From: Dromaius novaehollandiae
Lineage: Eukaryota; Chordata; Aves; Casuariiformes; Dromaiidae
Assembly (NCBI RefSeq): GCF_036370855.1
Contig: NC_088112.1
Span: forward strand, 13,136,469-13,200,468
Length of the DNA: 64,000 bases
Reading direction: 5' to 3'
The notes under the pieces are model-generated. The model was not told the DNA's origin. It saw nothing but the letters and a program-made list of their open reading frames with translations, and searched no databases. A program made the translations under genes and the position numbers. Positions 34,561-48,700 of this stretch are shown here, in pieces (positions within the stretch are counted from its first letter, which is position 1; every line of letters begins with the position of its first letter).

Positions 34561-37500
34561 CTACAAAAACAAACGGATATAAAAACTTCAGTCATCAGAT
34601 TCTGACTGAAAGATACTCAATTTATGTGATAATCACTGAACAAAGACACACAGGTCAAAGATGTGCCTATTTTGCTCATTTCCACTTTTTCTATGTTAAG
34701 ACTCAGAAAACCATTACAAAAGCTTTAAACATTTTATAGCAATATGTCCTACTATGCATATTGAGAGTTCTAGAGATTAGGAAACCTGAAATCAAGACAT
34801 GGGAGTGGTGTAAGTTCTACAGTAAAGCCCTGTAGAGTTGCACAGCTTCCTAGGTTGTCAATCTCTGTTTACAAGAGACCACTTTTGACAGAAGCACCAC
34901 AGTAGTTTAAGAAACAGAATTATAACTACATGTAGGAAAACAGTAATTAGCAAAACATTCCACCTTTAAGATAACCTACTAAACTCCTAGAGAGCTCCGT
35001 GTTCAAACAAAAGAGTGTATGAACAATCACTCACTTTGTTGCTGCATCATGGTATTAAGTGATGGCTGCTGAGGTTTGGAAGGCTGCATCCCAGGTACTA
35101 AATTGTCCAAACTGATATTTACGCTGGGATCTGACCAAGTTGACGGTAGAGTTTTGCTTGCATTTTTCTGGACCATCTCTGTGCTTGGGTTATAAAGAGG
35201 GTTAGGCTTCGGCATCATAGCGTTCACGCTTTGCAGAGGCTAGAAAAGAAAAGTTGGTTGGGATACCACATGCTCAAACAATTTACCAATAGGCTTCAGT
35301 ACTAAAACAAGTATTTATCTTTTCATAGAAGACAATGAAAACCTAATGAGATTATCTTTAGTCATGAACTTCAGCTCTTTCAAAGCAGTGTTGCCATCAG
35401 CTGATATGCCATTAGAATGGGTTAGAACAGTGTTTCTTAAGCTAGCACCAAGCTCCTGTATCAGGAGGCAGGCTGACAGGGATCACCTGCTGTCAAGTTT
35501 TGAACTTCAGAAACTGATTGTTTTTTTCCCCCCCCCTCCTTCCAACACCAAGTTGATGTGTTTTGGCTTCCAAAGCAGTTACTCTCTGTTCAAGCAGGTT
35601 CCTCCAGGTTTTGGACAACAGACCAGTCCTCATCTCCACCTGCCTGCTAAGTTGCCTGAAGTTAGAAACCTATAACATTCTGTGGCTAATGGCTTTAAAG
35701 TTTAAAACATCAACCACTTCCTTCCCCAACAAAGCAGCAACACTTCAGACAGCAGTGAAGACCATCTCAGAGAAGACCAGCTAATAAAAGAAGGCTTTCC
35801 AAGAACATCTGGCACCTTTTCTTTTTACGTGGTTACTAAACCATTTTTGAACAAAACATTCTTATGAAAACTGATCGGAACATCTGATATGGACACCAGA
35901 AAGAGCGGAATGGATCCAATTTCAATGTTGCGATTAAAGAGAATGCAAGAGATTAATCGGGAAAGTCACTAGCAAACTGCACAACAGCAGCAGCATACCT
36001 GTGACCTTGACATGGGTAAACTGATGCCCACAGCATTGGAGCTCATCATGGAGAAATTCATACTTTGTGAAGAGGTCATGGTTGCCTGGGAGGGGCCCAT
36101 CAAGTCAAAGAGATCAGTAGCATTTGAAGCAGTTGGAGGCTGGGCAGAAGCTGGCTGTGAGCTACTGAAGAGCTCTATAGCTGGCTGCTGTGCAGTGCTG
36201 CTGAAGAGCTCTCCAGATGAAGCACTGGGACAAGGAGGAGCTTGGTTGAAGGCACTCCAGTCACCAAAGTCTCCATTTCCACTTGTTGCTGTACCTGAAG
36301 GGAAGGGTACAGTGTGAGAGGAAAGACGATAACAAAGAAAGGTAGAAGGTGGAAAAAAGCACAGAACAAATGCCATATTCTATGAACTGAAACAAATGAG
36401 AGCTGATCTGTGTCCGTCCAGATTAACATCTGCAGGTAGAACCTCCATCTGGACATCATTCCCTCTCATGAATATTCCAACAATTTTAACAAGGTAGCAA
36501 AGGAAATATGCAACACCCACGCACAGACAGAAAAAGAATGTTTGATAACATATCACCTGTAGATGTAAGACAAGTAGGGACAGGTTTTATTTAGTCAAAA
36601 TGTGATTGAAAGATTACTTAGGAGTAGATTGGAGGCTCTAGTCAAAAAAATAGTTAGAACTGACCAAATTTACCAATTTTTTCATTCATTTCATTCTATC
36701 ATAGAACATACTAGTTCAAAACAAATTTGGTTATAGATAATCAGTAGCTCTTTGTACAAAACAACACTACTGAGAGGAATAGGAACAGAAGTTTGAAAGC
36801 AAGTTACCAGGGAATTCTTAGGCGAGGTGATAAGGAATAATTTCTTTCCATCCTGTTAAGTGTTAATGTAAAACCTAAGTCTTCCAAATTGGATTCCTAA
36901 ACTAAATCTCTTGGTTTGAAGTAAAAAATTCAATCTTGAATCTAAGAAATCTGTCAGTAGAAGCTTCATTGTACTCTTAGGTCATACTAAAACTTTGCTC
37001 CATTTCAATATACCAGGGTTTCTGTAGACAAGTGCTTAAATGAAAACACAACTTACAGCTTTATCTATTATCTTACTGTGAAGTGCCTAACAGTGTAAGC
37101 TGTATATATACAGCTGCAACACTACCTACTTGAGGATGACAGATGTCCATAGACACAAAGCAATGAACTAACAATATGTCATAACACATACTGTCATTTG
37201 ACTCAAAGGTTATTATTGCCCCTAAAACACTTGCTTTTCTATTAAAAAGAAAAGTGTTATTCACAACAGTGATAGGGAGGGGGGGAAAAAAAAAAAAAAA
37301 AAAAAAACAACTTACAAAAGTGCATCTACAGGGGATGCTAAAAATAAAGCAATGCAGTTAAAGAGTTGGCATTCCCAGATTATGAATCTTATTCCAAGTT
37401 TGGGCTACCACACAGGTCAGCTTTTTGATTATGTCATTGATATACTTGTGGTACTTCAAACGTCTAAGCCGGAAGTAATGTCATTGCTGCGGTGAAGTGA

Positions 37501-39702
37501 ACTCTGAGTTCTAATGAACAGTTAAATCATCCCTTGAATTTCTTTAGATGAGCAGAGGAAGACTGAAGCATATAAAGCTGGGATAGATGAGTCCAATGCC
37601 AGTTTTCATGTCCTAACCTAGACACTGACTAGTTCTATAATGGTCATGCATGGCAATTTTCTACTGTATTCTATCTACTCAAAAGGTAGCTGTAGTAGTC
37701 TTTTACACTCTATTTATATACTTACCAATATACACCTGCCTAGTCCAATTTTAGCCATCTTTAAATTCTAACATATTGGTAAAGATAAAGAAGTAGGAGA
37801 GTAAATCTGTTCACAAAATCCAAGTGTTGCCAACAATTTCAGTGCATGAAGTAGACTAATATTCATTAGCTTTGGGCTTTACTAGAATATTTGCTTTGAT
37901 CTCCCTCACAAAGAAGGGCTATACTAGAGTATTTCAATTAGTATTACATATTAAAAATTAAAACCTACTTTAAATATTCCTGATACATAAGTAAATGCTG
38001 AGTGTGCTGCTTCTACATTCAGACCTGTGCACTGAGCGCACAATAATGGAAGCGGGGGTAAAACGGATAAGGTTTTGCCCCTTAGTAGAACTTCAAAGAT
38101 GATTAATCAAGAAGGAAAAGATTTCTAGAGGGGCTTACGCTGTTCAAGAATGATTAATCATTTCACAGCACTCCTTGTCCCTTGCATAATGGCGATTGGA
38201 ATAGATTAATCATGTTAATGCAGATAAAGGATTGTATCAATTTAGGCTGTATTAACACACAAATTATTTGCATAGTAGGCGGCTTTGTGTTCGCAAAGCA
38301 ACTTAGTTTTGACTAAGGAAGCCCATAAAAAATTAGAACTGTTTTTTCCTGCCAAGCAAATTAAAGGTATATTAACTAATAAATGCCCAATATAGTTCTC
38401 CTAACACAGCAAAAGAGAGATATAAACATGCTGACTAAAAGCTGGCTCGCAGGTAGATTTGCTGATAAATTTTTTCATTATTCTCTTCTCATTCTAGACT
38501 TAATCCTACATCCTTGCTGAGCACTCCCAGTCACAACATCACTATTGCCCAAATTCAGTTCACAGAAGGTAGCCAGCTTTCCCCCCTCCCCTCTGTGCTC
38601 CTTTGCAGCACTGTCCTATCTGGGTAGCACTGCAGGCTGCCAAAACATTTGGCCTATAGGAAGCCTATCACTTTAGACGGCTTCCCAGCAAACCGTTAAG
38701 TCCAATTTTAAGGGAAACCGCCTGAACGCTGTTTTTCAGTGGACAGAGCCGATGACTACAAAATAGCTTATGTTTGCATGTAAAGTGACCGCACCTGCAC
38801 TGAGCCAACCAGCTGGACACATGGCAGCTCTAAACTGGAGGCCATGCAACCAGATGAGTACAAGTGGAGTGCTGATCTAACAAGCCTTTCTAAAGTCTCA
38901 CTCTTGTGATTGGCAGGGACTTGTTCACATCTAACTGAAATAAGATCTAGATACATTTTTTTTTTTTTAAAAAGGGAAAAGAATTTAGTAAACAAATTGT
39001 TATTTAGCTAAGCTAAAAGAAAATATCGGTCATCTTCATCCCCCAGATGCATATACATAAATTCAAAACCTCTCAGTGAGGCTGTACCGTGTATGGAAGC
39101 CATAACTTCACGTATTTCACCCTGCACCATCCCAGGCCTTCCAACAGTAACCCACACTTCATTGGAAGTTTTGGAAATAGCTTGTCTACATTCACCTCAT
39201 TATACCTCTGACAAGGCCAATCTCTCTCTAAATTATTACAATAATTTTTTCTTTTAATCTTAAGAGACAGATGGGATCTGAGGGCATCTTTAGGGACTAT
39301 CATTTTTCTAGCACAGGTGGGCTGCTACTTCCCATTGCTCATGATCCTGTCTTTTTGTTCAACTTTTAGAGATGGGCTGCAAGTAGGAGTAAGCAATTAT
39401 TTTACAATTTGGTTCCATGCTTTCAGCGGTACAAGAGTTTAATTTGAACTTTTAGCTACGTCAAAAATTCTACTGCTATTTTTCCATCATTATTCCCCTA
39501 TGTTCTCTTTATTATACTTGCGGATAAGCACAAAACCTATTTAATTTACTGTCCAGCCCATATAATTAAAGTTCTTAAGACAGAGCTGAACCCTCTGTGC
39601 ATGTCTGGAAACTATGAACAGCAGCATAAAGTCCTCCTGCCCACTTTTCAGTTCACAGCATTGTCACAACCAAGGAAAACAGACTATCAAGCACTTCATG
39701 CA

Positions 39703-39741
<39 letters not shown>

Positions 39742-42700
39742 GACCTACTTGTATCTGAAAGCCTTACAAACTGTCAGCTGTAGTATTAGAAAAAGACTAC
39801 TTTTTCCTCGCAAAAAAAATAAAATAGTTGAATGACCTTACATAAAGCACTACAAACACAATGACGATTGATATAAAAATCCTATCAGTACAGCCAAAGA
39901 AACATCACCAATTTTCCAATCACTGTGGAAACACAGATACTGTCATCTTGAAGCATTCATCATACTGTAGAATGCCAGTTAAAATAGATCCTTGTCCACT
40001 ATTATAATAATGGAGTGTGTTAGGCTTTTTTTTTTAAAACTTTGTGAAATGAGTACTCTTCAGCCAGCACTTCGACCCACGCTTGTTTATTTCAAGTTTT
40101 AGTAACTTTTCCACTCCACAAGTCGCATCTTATTTCAGTACATTTCAAAGTGAGATTTGGAGCTGTTTTATTATATGCTTTTAGTTGAACAGGGATATAT
40201 TTTAAACTTCTACCAATATATTTTTATGACAAAGTTCAGAAAAAACTTCAGATCCAATAAGACACATTGTGCTGCACCCCACAACGGGCCTCTTCCTTAC
40301 TAAATCTAGCACTTGTGGTCCAGTTATGTAAAATACACAGTTTCCCCTGGAAAGGGAAATGACTTTCAGTAATGCCATGTGGCATCCCTTCCCTCTTTCT
40401 GCCCCTAAACAGCATTTCAATCTGTAAATTAATCCTACCTTGAGATGATGGGAAACTTGCTGAAGCAGCAGCTGAGCTAAAATCAGCAAATCCTCCAAAT
40501 GGGTCAGCTGATCCACCTAGAAACAGAAGGAAGAGAAGTGCTGTTACAGGACTGTGCAAAGATCCATTGCTATAACTGCATGAGGGATTTACAAAGAAAA
40601 GCTGTCCTGTGTTTGGCAAGATGGATTTATTGATTCTGCTCCATAAGTCTGCACTGTTTTTCCTATTCATCACCATACTTTATATACACATGCCTGAGCA
40701 CCACCAAACTGGATTATTCCCAACTGCATTGCAGATCTTGCAATTTTTTTTCCTAGGAAAGAAACGAAAGATACAAGTTGTGCTTACTACCTCTAAAAAT
40801 AAGTTTAGAGAGATTAAAAAGGTTAACAAGGATTCAGCTAGGTAGTGATGGCACTAGTTTGGCAGTTTATGAAATTAAAACTTTGGAAGTGTAATAGACA
40901 AAAGCCAAACGCTTTCATTGGAAAAGTTGTTATTCTGCTGCTTATCATGAAAAATTAAATGTCTTCTTATATTAAGTTATGTTACTTAAAGCATGAATGA
41001 TTTCGCAACGATCTTGACTTGGGATTTCAAGGACAGAGCTTGCATTTGTTATTTGTGGTTTTGTTTTTTTTTTTTTTAATAAGTTTGCTTCCTTTCCACA
41101 TCAGAAACATTAAGTTTTCCAAACAGACATTTTTATACTAGCAAATAAATTATTAACTTCTGAATACAGCCTAGTAACAATTTTTCATTAAAAAAAATAC
41201 AGCCAAGTTACAAAACCCCCTCTAAGAATTATATCCTGGAAAACAAAACTGTTTTTTAATCCAAAACACAGTTGACAGCAATCAGCCAATTACTCTCTCT
41301 ACTGCTTTTAACTAGATATTCTACTGACCTGAGAAAGCCAAAAAGTTGACCTTAGTTGTTTGTCCTCAAAGATTTAACCTCCAAACAGCCCCACCCTTAG
41401 AAGAAGCTGCAGCAGTTCAATTATTTTGCTTTTAGTGTTATGAGTACATTATATAGGTTACATCACAGCTGCTTAGCCTGCAGTGCTTAGAAACTAGCCA
41501 GGTGGGACTGAAACATCTGTGCTGCACTCAAACACCACCAGGGACAGCTTCCAACATCTGGTGCCATTTCTGAATTGTCTTATCGCTGCAAGACATTCTG
41601 CCCCATCTGCTACTCTCAACTGGGTTAATTAAACTAGAACCATCTCCTTTTTAATAAATGGCTAGCAGTAATAAAAGGAACCATTCACTTTCTAATACAT
41701 GTGTACTTATATTTCTTTTTAATGTTATTTTACTGTAGACAGTGCCAGCAAGGCGACTGTTCTTCCAGGGGGAAATGGCCTTTTCTTGCAGTGTGTGTAC
41801 CATATGATATAAAACATGAGAAGAGAATGCAAGGGCAGTCTTTGAATTTTCAGAAATATATCACTACTGTAGTTCTTTTACCACCTTTTCAAAAGGGAAG
41901 ATATTTCACAATGAAGAAATTTCTTCTTCACAATTTCTGAAGTGATCTAATAAGTACCTTATGTAAGTTGATATAGAATTTTTATATTAAGTACAATCTA
42001 AGAATGAAAAGGGTAGGATGAGCCAGTGAAATATTAAGCCAAAAGCTGTGTTGATTATGTTTACTCTGTCCATTGCAATTAACATTTTCACAGCATTTTT
42101 TTTTCATGCGCGTCTCTGTTACAGGGCTCAAAATAGGTTAATGGCTTGGGTTTTTTTACATGCAGAATGAGCGACATAGATGCCACGGTCTCAAATTCTA
42201 TCAGACCACATCCTCAAAATCAATGCTCTCATAGCATGCCTATTACTCCTGGGCTGTTAGTCAAAGTATCTAGGGATTAATTTAATTTTGAAACCAGAAC
42301 TAGGTTCAAACCCAAAATAACCCCTTAACATTCTCAGCCCAGTCAACTTTTTTCTCCATCTCTTACTTGCCTGTTTTTAAATGAAACAGTTCCCAAAAAA
42401 GGCAGCAGAGCTTAAGCTGAATGCAGTAATTCTCTAAAGAAAGGTATCACCAGATAAGATTGAAGAACCTAATCTCAAACACCACCAAAAATTACTTCCA
42501 GCTGGTCTAACTGAAGATTCTGCATCTTCTTCCAAGGATTACTCCTTTATGGCAACCAGTCTTCTCCCTCGCAAACAAACTGTGTTGCTTTAGCAATGTG
42601 TAAACCCCCAAACCTCACCACCTTTCTTCTATATCTCTGCACCTGAAAATATATATATAGATGAGCAAATTCTGAGTTCCTGGAATTCACAGCACTTCCC

Positions 42701-45700
42701 TGCCAATTTCTTCACAGGATAGATCAAAGGCTGCATTTGCCCCCTTCCCTGTGTCTTGCGTGACACTGGGAATGTTCCCACACCCTGTGCTGCAAGGAAC
42801 AGTGGTCGTAACAAGTGACCTGCACGTGAAGGACAGTGCTAATCTTCTCAACAGGAGCTATCCTCAAAGATTCCCATGCGAGATCTGTCACTATAAATGA
42901 ACCCTTTCCATCTGCCTTCCTAGGTCAGCAAAGAGGTTATTCAGCAGGACCAGCTGGTAATACGGTTCTCCTCGACACCGTTTCTAAATGTTGCTTTGGA
43001 AAAGGAGAGAGGAGAGAGGGAAGGGAAAAATAATAAAGCTTTCTACAGCAAAGAACCAAATGGATGAAAGATTCAAATACACTGAAATATGAAAGCTGTC
43101 TTAGCTTTATTTGTATGAAATACAAGAAGGTTCAGTTTGAAGTGAAAACTTCTGTTCTCAACACAATTTCTTTTTCTATAAAGAAAAGGCTCCCATTTCT
43201 ATTTTTCCCCAATCAAGATGAGATCAAGAGTCCATAAGAACTGGATAAGAGAAGTTTCAGAACTGATCTGGGATAGCGATTCTGATTCTGGATCTTAAAA
43301 TTCTACTGAACCCCAGTAATTCCAATGTACATTAACACCTTTGCACATGAACTTAAAGAAAACAAAGAAAAACAATGCAAAGTAAGTTCTTCAAATTTGG
43401 GGGTGTTTTCTCTATGCATAAAAGAACAAGATACATGAGGCAAATTTTATTTTTGAAACATCAGGAAATACATATTTCTAACTATAGACATAAACTTAAT
43501 CTAATTTCCCCCAAATAAAGCAGCACAAAGCTCTAAGGCTCTATCAGAAAAGGGAAAAAGGGGAAATAAAAGATTAAGACTGGTATTTGATACTGAGATG
43601 TATATTACAACTAAAGGGACAGTTCTGCTGTCCCCTCCTCCCCGCCCAAACCTCCCCCTGTGGCAGAGTTTTGATGTATTTTACCTTTTATTAAATACTG
43701 ACAGAGTATTTTGGTATCCCAGTAATGAAAGGAACCTCATTGCATAAGGTGCTCATAATACTGCCTTTGCTCAGGCATTATAATGAAACTATCTAGTGTG
43801 ACATATTATAGGGGCTCCCACTACAGTACACCAAGAAGTGACATAACTCAGGATAAAAGTATTTACATATGTATGAATTCAGCCACTTCTGCACACATTG
43901 GCATCCAGCCACCAGACTGCCATTTTTCGGTACAGTCTCACACAATTTTAGATTTTCTTTAACAAATGCTGGATTTGAGTATTTATCATCCAACACACAC
44001 ATGCACACAATTCTACAAACTGTATGAATGAAGTTCTATACCTAGTAATAGAAGCTGCTATTTGTAATGGAGAGAAGTTACATGAAAGGTCTCTTATCTA
44101 AAAAAAGGCACATGCTCATTTAATCCTCCATTCAAAGTGATCTTTTAACAAAGACTCTGCCCACAGTTGCCTCTCCTCCAACTGTGCCGTTAGACCACAG
44201 ATGCATGAAAGAATACCTTTATGTTCCACACTAGCCACAAACAAAACTGTTGCTATTAAGGACCTATAAGCACAATAACAAGTTGGTAAAGTTCAGGGTT
44301 TTAAAAAGCAAACTCCCCCCCCCCCCAAAATCCAATGGGAATCCTGTATGCAAAACACCGAAACTTAAACTCCTGAAAAGTAACTGCAGTTAGAGAGTTT
44401 AAGGACAAGCTGACATGAATATTAATGGACTTAAAATTCAGCTTCACATTTAAAGAGTTAAAGGGACATATTTTACAGTGAACAGTTTAACTTTCAGGCA
44501 GCAATTTGATTTTGATATTAAGGTTAGGATCAACCAAGGGCCAAGATAACATGAGATAAAGAAACAAGTCTGCCATATACTTTAGACGAAGGCTTATATG
44601 AACATCATCCATTTCCATAGCTGCCTAGCCCTTTAATTGCACTATAAGGAATGCTTAAACTTGAATGGATTGCACTTGCTTTCAGAGTTAATTAAAAATA
44701 ACTGCATTACAAACACAGTTTCTGACAGACTGATCAGGTAGTTGATCTTCGTGCTGCTAGCTTTAATCCTACGCAATAGCACAAACAGTGCTTGCTACAA
44801 AAGGTTCTAGGCAACTCTACGTTTTAGAGTATTGATTTTTCAATTTATTTATTCCTCTATTTATGTAAGAGTTTTCCTCAGATAAAGTAAGCTTATCCTC
44901 AGAATTAGTTCATCAAAATATGCATTAAGAACGTAAAACCAAGATGGGCTTACCTGTTGAGGCTGGCTGACTGACTCCATCAAACAACAAATCAACTAGG
45001 TCATTAGATGACTTACTGCCAGAGGGTACAGAAGCCTGAAGAAACAGCCACACAATTAATCTTTTCCCACCTCCAGCCACCTCTTTTAAAGAAAAAATCT
45101 GGTCAGTGCATCCTTGATAGGTTCCTGCCATTTAAACTACACATCCACTTCTGTCTAATGTTTGTACAAGGAGAATCAAAAAGCTAGAACTAAAATTGTG
45201 TCTCATTTGTTCAAGGTAAGAGTTCTCCCTTTAGGAAAACAGGACCAGAGGGAAATATTTAGCACTTGTACAGCTCTTATTACACTGAATTGAGTTAAAA
45301 AACAACACAAAAACAGAGGAAAAGAGTAATGATTTATCTGTTCTACTATCACGAAGAGTAAATCCCTTCTAAAAAAGAGCAGGTAAAATTCAAGTAGAAC
45401 AAAATATCCCACTTGATCAGTTTTCCTTAAAACCCCTAGAATATCTAAATACATGCAAGTGGAAAACTGCTGGATTAATACAAGCAACCATAGCAGAACT
45501 TGCTGTGAAAATAATCCAGGCAGATCTGAAATTAAGATATGCTGAAAGGTCAGCTTAAATTCAGGCCAGTTCAGAAAGCTATACAGGTAATTCAAAATGA
45601 CCTTGTTAAAGTGTCAGCTGTATTACTTGCAGTGACTTACAGCAGAGCCTAAAAGGTATGTAATTTTAAGTCATTAGATACGAAATACGAAGTTTGAAAT

Positions 45701-48700
45701 GCAGGTATTTGCCTATTACAAAACCAACTATCACTTATCTTAAATGACTTTCTGGGAAGCTTTTTGGAGAGATGGCAGATTTGGCTTTGAAGCCAGTCAC
45801 TGGAACCTGCCTAAATTTCAGATCAAATACTGAACAACTAGTTCAGAACAACTAGTGGCTCAGTCTTCTTTCTGATAACTGAAGAGTTTGATAATTTGGC
45901 AATAAGTGTGCAGGTTCAGAGAATCCTTCATGCTTAAGGCCAAGATCTTCACTTTGCTAAAAGAGAGTAAATGTGGCCTTTATTAAAACAAATAAAAAAC
46001 CAAAAAACCCACTACATCTTAAACTGATCACAGAAGAGACATTCTATAATCAAACTATTTCATAGCCTTTGAAAAACCCCATCCTACTATTTTTGATAAA
46101 ATACTTCTCCTGAAGGCTGCATAACAAAAATTGTATTTCTAACTAGAAATTGTCTCAGAGTTTAGAAGAAAACAAATTCCAAAGTCACATTTTATTGTGC
46201 TCTCCTGCTGCCTTACCTTTCCTGTAGGCTGTGCAGTATGAGCAGCATTCTGTTCTGGGCTTGCTTTATCCCCTGTATAATGTGCTGCTGCTCCCAAGTC
46301 AATGGTTTTCGAAGGATTTGCTGTGCGTTTGTGTCTGGTGGTGGTAGTTTCTGTAGCCTGTGTAATATGGATATGTTTGGTTGTTACAGTCTCCTCTTCA
46401 TCTTTAAATTCAGCTTTGGGAGATTTACCTCTTCTCGATTTTTCCTCGTCACTGTCACTAGAAAAACATTCATCATTTTCATTACTTCTCAGTTAATTCA
46501 GTGGACATTTTGCTTAGGCCACAAGAGTTTTGATTACTATAGTTCTGTATAGTGATGGTTATAATAAAGAAATAATAATACTTCTTCCTACATTCGATAA
46601 AGTTAATGTTTTAGCCTTCCATCATGCATCATGAAGACTATAACACTGCACCCATTGTACACATGAGGGAAAGAGAAGCAAGTTATTCTGTTAAATGTTA
46701 CACAGCAAGTCCATGGCAGAAGGTAATAGGAAATCAGTGTTCAAATCCAATTATTTAGTTACCTTCTGACAGGAACTCCCCTAGACGTTACATAACACTT
46801 CAGAGAGAAAAAGTAAAGTTGGCAAGCCTGCTGAATACTTGCACCAAGACAGAGAAAGCAGTGAACCAAATAAAAGTATTATCTTTCAAATTTCAAGAAT
46901 ACCACTCCTATTCCAACTCATTTCTCTTTACAGGTAAGCAGGATTTTATTTTCTTTTGAATGTTTATGGAAAAAGTGTTTACAGAATCATGCAATGCTGC
47001 TATTAGTTTTCTACCAGAAAACACACATTTATTCTTAGAACATAAAAGAACAAAAGCATCACCATTTTACATGAAAACTTATTGGACACCACTGCGTAAT
47101 ATTTGGTTAATCTGCTAAATTTTCTGCTCTTAAGCCTTTTTTGTCACAAACAAGGCATAATGCTCCCCCCACCCCCAACAGCCATATTGCCTTTTATCAT
47201 CAGGGTAAGATTTGTATGTAACAGTGAAAATTGCTGTAGAGGAAGCTTAAATATATTGAAAATTATTTTGAAATAGCAATTCCCTTTTGGGCACACAGTT
47301 GAAAATGGAAGGTTTTTGTATTTTAATAATGCATTAGAATACCAAAACTGCAAAATTTAAGAAAGGCTGTCCCTTTGTCAGTGGGAATATGACAGTAACT
47401 GCAATATACTCTGGAGGGTAGCCTTTGTTCTCTGTTAACAATAGTGGGCTTTTTGGAATACATTGCATGTGTCTCATTTCCTCTATGCATATTACCTGCT
47501 CACCACTGGGGATGGCTCAATTCATTAACATTAGTGAATATAAATGCCCAGTGCTCCCATTTGTTAAAAAGAAAAAAGAAAGAAGGAAAGAAAGTACAGC
47601 TGCAGGTCAACCTAGCGACTACTAGCATTAGCTTGAGCCAGCCTTATACAGGATAAGTGGACTCAAACATCACCACCTAACCTTATACCTCCGAGGCACT
47701 TCAACCCTGACTTGCTAACATGCAATTCTGGATTTCTGTGCATAGGCTTCCACTGCTTATGCACTCAAATAAATAAGATGGGACCACTAACCACATTTTG
47801 TTTGTGACATCAGGGTTTTAATAAAAGCCCCCAGAGAAGACTGATTTGCACATTAGCACAGCACATCATCCCACACTCCTCTGAGGCTTTTAGGATGGAA
47901 GCTGCCTTTTACACACACAAAGCACCTAAGACCAGGGCGATCACATCTAAGATTCAGCCTCTAAAACCTGCTGCAATATAGTCGTCATCGCTACAGAGAC
48001 TGCCTGCTCCACACGCACATTGTGGGTTGAGGAAGTGACTGACAAGCATCAAACTCTGATCAATGGAATTACTGCAACAGAACTGGTGGTGATTAATCTC
48101 ACTAATGTAAGAATGAGAATAAGTGACTCTAGTGATCTACAGCAAAACGTCTAAAAGCTTTCGAGAAAGGAAATTAAACATATATGCCAGAATGTAGGAC
48201 AAACATTACAATACTCAATTTTCTCTGACAACCTGTACCACTTCAAAACTGTCTCAGGAGATTGGGGTTTTTTATTTTTCTTTAATGGTCACATTAACAG
48301 CAATGAAACATTATAGATTAATGTCCCCTTTAAGTGTTTACTATGCCCAGAATAGTAAAATTGCAGTGCTTCATCTGAGAATTGCACAATGAAGGGAAAA
48401 AATAAAGTTATAGGTAGTATTGTACCAAATGTACTCTACAAGCTCTACAAAGAAAGTACATGGATACAACTTCCATAAGCCAAGCTATGGCTACATGCTC
48501 TCTTTCTTTGCCTTGGGATTTTTTTTTTTTTTTTAAAGGAAAAAAGAAAACAAAACATTCCTTAAAGTAATAGTTTACTGATAATTTGAGACCATCTAAA
48601 ATGTAACCTGCTGCAAAGCTAATGCTCTGCATGGAAGCCACCTTTAAAAAACACAGCTGTTGCACCCTTTTATAGGAGTACCAGAGAATGTTTTGCTTCT

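Larger units (their letters stand above)
36295..40438 (-). other. CLINT1 intron 9
   Basis: A 4.1-kb intron that contains a cluster of TGATTAATCA motifs (38100-38273), an A22 tract (37286-37307) and a T31 tract (39705-39735). No extra coding exon is recognised. Confidence 0.8.

Noticed and set aside
42290-42320. GGTTCAAACCC, a match to a tRNA B box
   Set aside because: No A box at the proper distance, and the flanks do not fold as a cloverleaf.
46238-46552. Open frames on the + strand across CLINT1 exon 7
   Set aside because: They are shadows of the - strand exon, which reads as recognised CLINT1 sequence with correct splice phases.
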